The notes beneath the pieces are model-generated. The model was given only the letters and a program-made list of their open reading frames with translations, ran no database searches and was not told the origin of the DNA. This document shows, in pieces, positions 1-7,827 of a DNA stretch of 32,555 bases. Each line of letters starts with the position of its first letter. Position 1 is the first letter of the stretch. This stretch comes from an uncultured Bacteroidota bacterium (lineage in GTDB: Bacteria > Bacteroidota > Bacteroidia > Flavobacteriales > Flavobacteriaceae). The position numbers were made by a program, and so were the translations under genes. The stretch is taken from contig CACEKG010000014.1 of the NCBI GenBank assembly GCA_902560065.1, positions 1 through 32,555 on the forward strand. Reading direction: 5' to 3'.

Positions 1-1
1 A

Positions 2-225
2 GTTTCATATTTATCAGAACTCAATGCAACATCAACAGCCTCGTCTGTTGCTCAAGAAATATCAACTTTAATTAATAATGATGTGAATGCAACAGTCACA
101 GCTTCTTCAACTGTTGCTGGGCAAATAATTATAACTGCTAAAGTTGCAGGAGTTCCATTTATAACCTCTTCTATTGCTGAAAATCTATCTGGTGGAGGAG
201 CGCCAACAGCTGCCAAAACTGCACC
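2..225 (+). repeat. Inserted domain copy A (partial, in PKD-like module 1)
   Basis: The frame from base 2 reads LNATSTASSVAQEISTLINN, followed by VTASSTVAG and GVPFITSS. This matches copy C in the same protein both in protein and in recognisable DNA. The beginning of the copy lies outside the window. After it the host PKD-like module resumes with NNVVIGGTP. Confidence 0.8.
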
Positions 226-3200
226 ATCCCCTCAACCTAACATAAATAATGTAGTAATCGGTGGAACTCCTGATAATACAGCAATTATAGACAAACCTTA
301 TGCATATACTATAGAAACTCCAGGAACAACCTGTTCTCCAACAATTCAAGGTGGCGTAATAACCGTTTCTAGTGGACCAATAATTGAATTAACTTCATTG
401 GCATCAACCATTAATCAAGAAGTTTGTAATACCTTGAATATAGTTGATATAACATATAAAGTAATTGGTGCTGGTGGAGCTCAAATTCCAGCAAAAAATG
501 CGTTAACATTTACAGGGTTACCAAATAGTTTATCACAACAGTTTAATTCAACAACTCAACAGGAAAGTGTTACAATTTCAGGAATTACTGGGGCCGTTGA
601 TGAGGTAAAGGTTTATGTAAATGGAGTTGAGTTTTCGTCAGGAGATGTAGCTGATAATAATGCTGCGGCATTAGCATTAACAAATTCAATTACAGCATCA
701 ATTAATCCTCTGGTAAATGGAAAGGTAACAGCAACTAATGTTGGAGGAGGAGTAATGACTTTAACAGCAACAACACCTGGAACTGCTTTTACTTTATCAG
801 TAGCTGCAACTGGAGGTACCGCTGCTGTAACAAAAGCCAATCAGGTTGGAACAGGTCTGTTTACTATTAAAGGTCAGTTAACTGAGTCACATTCCTCTGA
901 AATCACTTACAATTATACAATTAATACAACTTTAAATGGCTCATGTAATTCAGCGTCTACTTCTGGAACAATAAAAATAATACCTGAAGAAGTAATTGCT
1001 CATGATCCACTATCAGATCCAGTAAATTTTGGAGGACCAGCAAATCAAGATGTTTGTGAGAACGAAAATATTTTAGGAATAAGATTTAATCTTACAGGTG
1101 GTGCAAATTCTGTTAGTGGACCAACTGCAGTTCCTCCGGCTATTAATGGATTGCCTCCTGGATTATCACTTAATCATGTTAGAGAAAATCAAGTTGAAGA
1201 ATATACTATTGCTGGTATTGCAGATACAAATATAATTACTGTTATAGTAAATGGTATTTCTTACACCAAAACAGCTAACGCTGCTGATACTAATGCAACA
1301 ATGGCTCAAGGAATTGTTAATTCAATTGAAAATAATGTTAATTCTACAGTTACGGCTTCATCAACGGCTGCTGGAAAAATATTATTAACGGCAGATAGTG
1401 AAGGAGTACCATTTACTACTTCAGGAATAGCAACTGGAGGAGGTGCTTCAATTACAAAGACAGCTGTTGGTGTAGCTCCTCAAAATAATAATGAAAATTA
1501 TGTGACATTATCTGGTAGTCCCTCAGAAAATGTTTCTTCTACTAAAACATATAATTATACTTTAACTACAACTGGAACTGTTTGTGCAGATGCAGTTTAC
1601 AATGGATCAATAACAATTAACCCAATTTCTGAAATTTCTCTTTTTTCAGCAGCCACAACAGCTAATCAAATAGCTTGTAATGGTGCAGTAATTGATGATA
1701 TTGTTTATAGCATTGGAGGAGGAGGTACCGGAGCAACAGTTTCAGGGTTACCAGGAGGTTTATCATCTGGATACGATCCAATTTTAAGACGATTTACAAT
1801 TCAAGGAACAATTAATTCAGTTGTTTCATCAAAAACTACTTTCACTTATACTGTATCTACTACAAATGGTAATTGTGATCCAGAAACATCAATGTCAGGC
1901 ACAATTATAGTTTCACCTGATATTACTATTAACACTGGAAGTTTTGTAGTTTCTCAAGTTACTTGTGCTGGAAACACTGATGGTGCGATTACAGTTCCTG
2001 ACGCTGCAATTACTGGTGGAGTTTTAAGTATTGCACAAGTTGATAGGATAAATATAACCAGACCTGGAGGATCTCCAGTTGAGGGAGATTTAACAGGGGT
2101 AATAATTGATGGTACAATTATTAATTTAACAGTTTTGGATCAAAATGGAAGTTTTGGTAAAGGCGATCCTGTAGAAAGTGATTCTTCAATAGCTACTCGT
2201 CTTGCAAATAAAATTAATACTACAGCTGGTATTAGTGTAACAGCTTTAGCAAATGGTTTTGGCGCTGGAACTATTAAATTAACGGCAAATTCACCAGGTG
2301 TCCCCTTTACAGCTTCAGCAACTAGTACTTTAACAGGATCATCAAGCCATACAATTGCCAGAGTGGCTAACGTTGCTAATAGTACTTTAACTTATACTTA
2401 TAATTGGAGTAAGGACGGAGCTTCTGGATATTCATATTCAAAAAGTATAACTGGTTTAGGTGCCGGAGTTTACACCCTAACAGTAGGAACATCATTAAGT
2501 GGCAGTTGTTCAACTACTAGTGATCCAATTACAATAACAGAGCCTACAGCTTTAAGTGTTTCCGTTGCTGGTAATTGTGCAGGAGCTTTCACTGCTACAA
2601 CTGTTGGTGGAACTGCTCCATATGTTTATACATTAGTTAATGAAGATGGATCTGATGACGGAGGAGGAGCAGCTACAAATGCACTGACTAAGGCTTATAC
2701 CGGAAAAACAATTGGTGCTACTTATGTTGTTAAAGTTACTGATATTAATGGTTGTATTGCTTTAAGCCCACCTCACTCAAATTTTGAAGGATTAACTATA
2801 GATGTTACAAAATATGATGTTCAAAATCAAAGATGTTTTGGAAGAGATGAAGGTGCTATAACTAAATCAGCAACAGCTACATCAACAGTTACTGGAGGAT
2901 CAGGGTTTTATAGTTATTCCTGGACAGGACCTAGTGGAACATTTAATACAGAGAATGTTACTGGCTTAGCTGCAGGAAGTTATCAGTTAACAGTCACTGA
3001 CTTGAATTATCCGTCATGTACTGAGAATGCTACTGTAGTTATTCAAGCAGCTACTGCAATTACAATAACTCCTGACGCTGGTAATTCAACTCAAATGTAT
3101 TGTCCAGTTGCTAGTGAAACAGTAGTTGGAGCTGATTGGGGAACATTAGCTGTTAGTGTTTCTGGCGGAACAGTATCTCCAACTTATCAGTATCAGTGGG

Positions 3201-6200
3201 TAAAAATGCCAAGTGGTGTTAATATTTCTAATTCTTTTGGTGGAAATACAAATTCAATTAGAATTAATTCAGGTGGAGATTATATGGTGATTGTTTCAGA
3301 CGCTAATGCTCTTGTTTCCACCGGAAATGTTTCTGCATCTACAGCATCATGTTCAGTTTCACAGTTATTTAGCGTTTCAGGACCATCAGAGTCATTGAGT
3401 GCAGAAATTGTTCTTGGAAGTAATGATAAAGTTACTGGAGGTAATGTAGAAATTTTATTTGATACTTCAAGTACCACAATTAGCTGTAATGGAGATTCTA
3501 ATGGTAGTTTTACTTTTGTAATTAAAGGTGGATCACCTCCATATGAATACAAAAATGGAGGAGGAGGATGGACTTCAGCTTCTGGCGCTACAGTTCAATT
3601 AACAGGATTAAGTGCAGATACTTATAACATAAGAGTAAGAGATGCTGGAAAGTGTGTTTCAGGTGGAGAAGAAGGTGTTTCTCTATCACTTACTCAATCA
3701 GGTACTACCACTAATAATGTAGGGGTTATAATTTCTGAACCTTCTGATGAATTATCAGCCTCATTAAGTGGTGCTGCTAATCAGCAAGATATAGATTGCG
3801 CAACGGGTATAGATGGAAAAATTGAAATTTCAGTTACAGGAGGTCAACCACCTTATCAATTAATATGGACAGGGCCTGCTGGATCTAATTTTAAATCATT
3901 AACAAGTATTGATAATAGCGGAGATTCTTCCAGTATAAGTTTTCTGAAAAATGCAGGAGATTATAGTGTAACAATAACTGATGCAGCGAAATGTATTTTG
4001 ACAGAAGAATACACATTGAAAGAAGCATCTGGAACGGAAGATAAACTTGGCAAGCCGACAATAACAGTAACTCCAGGGGCTTGTGGTACTGATGAAAAAC
4101 CTACCATGGAGGTAGTTTTAAATGGAGGAACTCCAACTAGTATTGAATGGAGAAAGAAAGATAAAGCAATCGTGCAAAATAATATGATTATTGAGTCTAC
4201 AATTTTAGTTCCTCAAAATGGTGATGAATTTACTATAACAATAAATGGAACTGATTTTAAAGAGACATTAACAGTTACTCCAACTAAAAGTTCAATTTCT
4301 AGTCTTACATCAGCTTTAGCAGTAAAAGTTAATTCAGCAGATGGAATTACTGCTACTGTTGTTAATGAAAAAATACAAATTAAAGGAGATGTCATTGGTT
4401 TAGCATTTGAATATTCTGATAGTGTATCCAGAGTTACAGGTTCTTTTTCAGATGTTAAAGATGAACTTAAACAATCTGCTCAAGAAATAGTTGATGGTTG
4501 GATAACTCAAGGTGGTGGAGAATTTGCTTCAGGAGATGGAAAAGGGGATGGTAATCTAATAGTTAATAATGTGCCTGCCGGTTTATATCTTGTTTATTTG
4601 AATGATGATAGTGGGTGTAGTCCTCAGACAAGTGATCCAGTCTATGTAAGTGGAACAAACAGTTCTCTTGGAATTACTGTAGATTCTTCTACAGGTGGTT
4701 TAGAGTATTTTAATACATGTAGTTATTCTGCAACCCCAATCACTGCAAACTTTAAGTTTACTTTATTGGGAGCTACATCTTTAGTGTCAATTACTTTAAA
4801 TGGTACTGTTATAACTCAAGCAAGCGGCAAATTAGCCGTTGCTTCCGGTGGAAGATACACTATTTTAGATTTAGCACCTGGAGATTATGAGATTGCAGCT
4901 ACTGATCCTAATAACCCAGGTTGTCCAGCTTCTCAATCGTTTACAGTTAATGAATCTACAGAAATAAAATATATAGGAGAAACTGAGCTTTCAATTGAAA
5001 AGTGTCAAGATAAGATAGCATTAAATTTTGAGCCTTTGACAGATTTTATTGAAGCTGATAATCTTGATGCTTTTTATACTGGAAATAGTGATCCTTACTA
5101 TGCTCTAGAATTGTCAACTCCAGCAGGACTTGTAATTAAAAGATCTAGTTTTAGAACCGCTGAGGAAATAGCGACTAATATAAATACATTTGAACTTGAA
5201 GAAGGATTATATACGCTAAAAATAACAAATAATAAAGGATGTACAAATGATCCTTCAAAACCAATACTTATAAATGTAACTCAAGAAATTTCTAATATTG
5301 TAGTTTCAGAGGGATTAGTTGATGCAAGTGGTAACCCAACTTTCTCTAATCCAGTAAGCTGTCTATTAAATGCAAAAGATGGAAAAATTGGTATTAATAT
5401 TGCAGGTGGCCCTGCTAATGCTGAAATAAATTGGGAATATTTAGATTCAAATGATCCAAGTTCAACTGGTTGGACTTCTTTACCTGAATATAAAGGTTAT
5501 TTATCTATGAATGATTTAGAAAAAGGTAAATATAGATATAAAATCACTGACCCTGATCCACTTATAACAGGTAATTGCGCCTCAAAACCTTATGCATTTA
5601 AACAAGGGGTTATAGAAGTAGAAGATGATAAGTCTTTAGTTATTTCTGATGGACCATATGTGGATAATAATTTATGTAATAATAAACCAGGTATTTTAAG
5701 AATTGATGTTATTGATGCTCAGCAAGCTCCTGTAACTTTTTATTATGGTACAGATTTCACATCATCTAAGATTGTAACTCATGTAAAAGACGATATTGAT
5801 TCTTATATAGTTACTATAGATGAACCTAAGAATTTAGGTTATTTATATGTTGTTAATGATAGGGGTTGTACTAAATCAGCTAAGTTAGAGTTTGATTTAG
5901 GCACTCCTGGGTTTGAGTATTCTACTCCAACTTATAATAATTCTATAAGTGAAGATGATAGAGTAATTAATGCAAGACAAGAAATAACTTTTAATAATCA
6001 ATCAACATCTCCATACACTAAGGTTAGATGGGATTGGGGTGATAACGTTTTTGAAGAGATAGTTATAGCAGACTCTTCTATACAAACAGACCCTGCATTA
6101 CAAGGAGATAGTGATGGTGATGGCTGGCTTGATTGGGTTGAATTTTTAGCTGGAACTTCTATTGACCCGACAACTGGTGGTGTAAGCAATACAACTCCAA

Positions 6201-6799
6201 AAGATGATGATGGTGATGGTGTTTGGGATAATCAGACAGGTGTAACAAAAGGAGATGCAAAACATTCTTATGGCTTACAGGGGACATATTTAGTCACTCT
6301 CCAAATAGAAAATGAATTAGGATGTTTTGATCAGGTAACTAAGCCTGTAAAAGTAGGAAAAGGTTACTTTGTATTACCTCCAAATGTATTCACTCCAAAT
6401 GGTGATAAGAAAAATGATTATTTTGGAGTTCTGTTTTCTGGATTTTGTTATGTAGAATTTACAATATATGATAATACAGGTAATGTTGTTTATCCTATGA
6501 AATCAAGTGGAGAAAATCCAAAAACATCATCTTCTACAAGTACAAGCACAACAAATACTCTTGGATATGCTCCGAATTTCAAAAGAGATGAAGGAGGTAA
6601 TTTCCTTGGTGGACCAAATGAATTTGGACCCGATGGTTATCCTGATTTTAAACCTTGGGATGGAAAACCAGATGGAAGTGATGAATTAGGAACTGCTCCT
6701 TATTACATATGGACATTAAAAGCTTGGAATAAAGAGAGTTGTACAGGTGAAGAATTTGATGCCGTTGTAAGAGAAGGTGCATTTATAATACTTAGATAA
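2..6799 (+). CDS. Giant modular type IX-secreted surface protein (3' part; start is outside the window)
   Basis: This is the C-terminal 2265 or so residues of a cell-surface protein. The frame is open to the left edge, and the residues before the first possible start (GTG at 83) continue a recognisable repeat, so the true start lies upstream. Order: four PKD-like modules (2-375, 376-990, 991-1632, 1633-1920); about eleven SprB-like or related modules (1921-5870, typical motifs SCNGDSNG, GGSPPYEY, GLSADTY); a PKD domain (5911-6360, core WDWGD) interrupted by an Asp-rich calcium-type loop; and a gliding-motility-associated C-terminal sorting domain (6365-6799, core NVFTPNGDKKND). Modules 2-15 each carry exactly two cysteines. 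Five modules contain an inserted domain annotated separately. The C-terminal domain implies export by the type IX system and surface attachment. Adhesion or gliding is the likely role, but the ligand cannot be read from sequence. PorP/SprF follows after 2 bases. Confidence 0.9.
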   Translation, partial: VSYLSELNATSTASSVAQEISTLINNDVNATVTASSTVAGQIIITAKVAGVPFITSSIAENLSGGGAPTAAKTAPSPQPNINNVVIGGTPDNTAIIDKPYAYTIETPGTTCSPTIQGGVITVSSGPIIELTSLASTINQEVCNTLNIVDITYKVIGAGGAQIPAKNALTFTGLPNSLSQQFNSTTQQESVTISGITGAVDEVKVYVNGVEFSSGDVADNNAAALALTNSITASINPLVNGKVTATNVGGGVMTLTATTPGTAFTLSVAATGGTAAVTKANQVGTGLFTIKGQLTESHSSEITYNYTINTTLNGSCNSASTSGTIKIIPEEVIAHDPLSDPVNFGGPANQDVCENENILGIRFNLTGGANSVSGPTAVPPAINGLPPGLSLNHVRENQVEEYTIAGIADTNIITVIVNGISYTKTANAADTNATMAQGIVNSIENNVNSTVTASSTAAGKILLTADSEGVPFTTSGIATGGGASITKTAVGVAPQNNNENYVTLSGSPSENVSSTKTYNYTLTTTGTVCADAVYNGSITINPISEISLFSAATTANQIACNGAVIDDIVYSIGGGGTGATVSGLPGGLSSGYDPILRRFTIQGTINSVVSSKTTFTYTVSTTNGNCDPETSMSGTIIVSPDITINTGSFVVSQVTCAGNTDGAITVPDAAITGGVLSIAQVDRINITRPGGSPVEGDLTGVIIDGTIINLTVLDQNGSFGKGDPVESDSSIATRLANKINTTAGISVTALANGFGAGTIKLTANSPGVPFTASATSTLTGSSSHTIARVANVANSTLTYTYNWSKDGASGYSYSKSITGLGAGVYTLTVGTSLSGSCSTTSDPITITEPTALSVSVAGNCAGAFTATTVGGTAPYVYTLVNEDGSDDGGGAATNALTKAYTGKTIGATYVVKVTDINGCIALSPPHSNFEGLTIDVTKYDVQNQRCFGRDEGAITKSATATSTVTGGSGFYSYSWTGPSGTFNTENVTGLAAGSYQLTVTDLNYPSCTENATVVIQAATAITITPDAGNSTQMYCPVASETVVGADWGTLAVSVSGGTVSPTYQYQWVKMPSGVNISNSFGGNTNSIRINSGGDYMVIVSDANALVSTGNVSASTASCSVSQLFSVSGPSESLSAEIVLGSNDKVTGGNVEILFDTSSTTISCNGDSNGSFTFVIKGGSPPYEYKNGGGGWTSASGATVQLTGLSADTYNIRVRDAGKCVSGGEEGVSLSLTQSGTTTNNVGVIISEPSDELSASLSGAANQQDIDCATGIDGKIEISVTGGQPPYQLIWTGPAGSNFKSLTSIDNSGDSSSISFLKNAGDYSVTITDAAKCILTEEYTLKEASGTEDKLGKPTITVTPGACGTDEKPTMEVVLNGGTPTSIEWRKKDKAIVQNNMIIESTILVPQNGDEFTITINGTDFKETLTVTPTKSSISSLTSALAVKVNSADGITATVVNEKIQIKGDVIGLAFEYSDSVSRVTGSFSDVKDELKQSAQEIVDGWITQGGGEFASGDGKGDGNLIVNNVPAGLYLVYLNDDSGCSPQTSDPVYVSGTNSSLGITVDSSTGGLEYFNTCSYSATPITANFKFTLLGATSLVSITLNGTVITQASGKLAVASGGRYTILDLAPGDYEIAATDPNNPGCPASQSFTVNESTEIKYIGETELSIEKCQDKIALNFEPLTDFIEADNLDAFYTGNSDPYYALELSTPAGLVIKRSSFRTAEEIATNINTFELEEGLYTLKITNNKGCTNDPSKPILINVTQEISNIVVSEGLVDASGNPTFSNPVSCLLNAKDGKIGINIAGGPANAEINWEYLDSNDPSSTGWTSLPEYKGYLSMNDLEKGKYRYKITDPDPLITGNCASKPYAFKQGVIEVEDDKSLVISDGPYVDNNLCNNKPGILRIDVIDAQQAPVTFYYGTDFTSSKIVTHVKDDIDSYIVTIDEPKNLGYLYVVNDRGCTKSAKLEFDLGTPGFEYSTPTYNNSISEDDRVINARQEITFNNQSTSPYTKVRWDWGDNVFEEIVIADSSIQTDPALQGDSDGDGWLDWVEFLAGTSIDPTTGGVSNTTPKDDDGDGVWDNQTGVTKGDAKHSYGLQGTYLVTLQIENELGCFDQVTKPVKVGKGYFVLPPNVFTPNGDKKNDYFGVLFSGFCYVEFTIYDNTGNVVYPMKSSGENPKTSSSTSTSTTNTLGYAPNFKRDEGGNFLGGPNEFGPDGYPDFKPWDGKPDGSDELGTAPYYIWTLKAWNKESCTGEEFDAVVREGAFIILR
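590..856 (+). repeat. Inserted domain copy B (in PKD-like module 2)
   Basis: The segment runs from GAVDEVKVYVNGVEF through AAALALTNSITASIN, VTATNVGGGVMTLTA and GTAFTLSV to VTKANQVG. It separates VTISG from FTIKG, two strands that are nearly contiguous in the uninterrupted module at 1633-1920. It contains no cysteine. Confidence 0.8.
1216..1490 (+). repeat. Inserted domain copy C (in PKD-like module 3)
   Basis: The segment has the same order of signatures: ITVIVNGISYTKTA, MAQGIVNSIENN, VTASSTAAGKILLTA, GVPFTTSG. It sits after YTIAG and before YVTLSG, the same point in the host module as copy B. It is closest in sequence to copy A and contains no cysteine. Confidence 0.8.
2027..2380 (+). repeat. 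Inserted domain copy D (inside an SprB-like module)
   Basis: A longer copy: VDRINITRPGGSP, GVIIDGTIINLTV, SIATRLANKINTTAGISVTA, GTIKLTANSPGVPFTASA, ending near ARVANVANS. It interrupts an SprB-like repeat whose first half (VTCAGNTDGAITV) is upstream and second half (TYTYNWSKDGA, GLGAGVYTLTV) is downstream. The host module therefore differs from that of copies A-C. Confidence 0.8.
4213..4446 (+). repeat. Inserted domain copy E (most diverged, inside an SprB-like module)
   Basis: The signatures are recognisable but worn: DEFTITINGTDFKETLTV, SSLTSALAVKVNSADGITAT, EKIQIKGD, GLAFEYSD. It interrupts a module that starts at ACGTDEKPTMEVVLNGGTP and resumes later with NVPAGLYLVYL and DDSGC. Membership rests on motif order more than on identity. 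Confidence 0.6.
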
Positions 6800-6801
6800 A
6801 A

Positions 6802-7815
6802 ATGAAAAGAATTATTTTGTTTTACTTTTTATTTTTGCTGATATTTTTTCAGCTAGGGTCTTTGTATTCTCAAGAAGAATACTTAGTCAATAATTCTCGG
6901 TTTCTTCAAAAATCAAATCCTAGTTACTTTGGATATAATAGCTTATTAAAGGTAGGAGTTTTATATAACTCACTTACTTTAAATGCTTTTGAAAGAATGA
7001 ATAACAAATATATATTTGGAACAATTAGTTTTGATAATCAAAATTTTTCATTAGGAGTTGATGTTAATTCATTTAAAATGGAAAAGAGTGGATATGGTCA
7101 AACTATAGCAAATTTGACCTACGTATATAAATTACAATTAGACAATTATTTGTTTTTTCTTCCTGCTATTACAGGAGGTTTAGCAAGTAAGCAATTTAAT
7201 CCAGATAATTTAACATTTGGTGATCAATTAAGTATCGGAACAGGTCAACTCCTAGAATCAAATGATCCTCTTGCATCAATAATTACAAATGCTAATTATT
7301 TTGATTTAGGAGCCTCTTTTTTATTACATAGTGAAGATTTTATGGCAGGACTAACTATTAAGCATATTAATAAACCAAATGATTCTTTTAATAAAGAAGA
7401 TGACACAACAGAGAAACCCATTCAAATAGGAATTCAAGGAGCGTATGAATTTGATATTAACCCCTATGAAAGGAGGTATCTTCCCAGGTATTCTTATTTA
7501 ATGGTTTATTTGAATGCTATAAAAGTTCAAAATTCGATTCATATGTATCTTTCTCAAGAGTTGCAACTTGGTGAATTCTCAGTAGGATTAAGTCAACAAG
7601 CTGGAAGTAGTGGACTTAATAATTTAGGAGTTTCTTTTGGTTTGTCTGCAGAAAATTTTGATTTTGGAGCTTCATATAATTTTAATTTTTTCAATAAACC
7701 AGGAACGGTATTTGCTCCATCAATATTTGAACTTTATGTAACTTTTGACTTTAGTATTTATAGGAGAAATCAAAGGGGATTATTTAAAAGAATTCAAATA
7801 GATAATTATTATTAG
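6802..7815 (+). CDS. PorP/SprF family type IX secretion-associated outer-membrane protein
   Basis: A 337-residue protein with a clear signal peptide (KR, then a long hydrophobic stretch, cleavage probably after LGSLYSQ near residue 24). The mature N-terminus carries the family's NPSYFGYNS motif. The rest alternates hydrophobic and polar residues with many aromatics, as expected for an outer-membrane beta barrel, and length and ending (TFDFSIYRRN) fit the family. Such proteins are commonly encoded beside secreted proteins with a gliding-motility-type C-terminal domain and are thought to help export or anchor that partner. That matches here: the start is only 2 bases after the giant surface-protein gene, so the two are almost surely cotranscribed and probably translationally coupled. 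The specific pairing is inferred from position. Confidence 0.88.
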   Translation: MKRIILFYFLFLLIFFQLGSLYSQEEYLVNNSRFLQKSNPSYFGYNSLLKVGVLYNSLTLNAFERMNNKYIFGTISFDNQNFSLGVDVNSFKMEKSGYGQTIANLTYVYKLQLDNYLFFLPAITGGLASKQFNPDNLTFGDQLSIGTGQLLESNDPLASIITNANYFDLGASFLLHSEDFMAGLTIKHINKPNDSFNKEDDTTEKPIQIGIQGAYEFDINPYERRYLPRYSYLMVYLNAIKVQNSIHMYLSQELQLGEFSVGLSQQAGSSGLNNLGVSFGLSAENFDFGASYNFNFFNKPGTVFAPSIFELYVTFDFSIYRRNQRGLFKRIQIDNYY

Positions 7816-7827
7816 AATTAATTTTTT

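Noticed and set aside
83-85. GTG as the start of the giant surface protein
   Set aside because: The frame is open to base 2, and the upstream residues (NATSTASSVAQEIST) continue the inserted-domain repeat, so the gene begins outside the window.
613-840. Antisense reading frame in the giant gene (also at 3280-3552, 4213-4395, 5998-6189)
   Set aside because: Low-complexity translations that mirror the repeats of the real gene; no recognisable domain or start context.
6507-6689. Overlapping + strand frame of 60 codons
   Set aside because: It lies fully inside the sorting domain of the giant protein, which is certain in the other frame.
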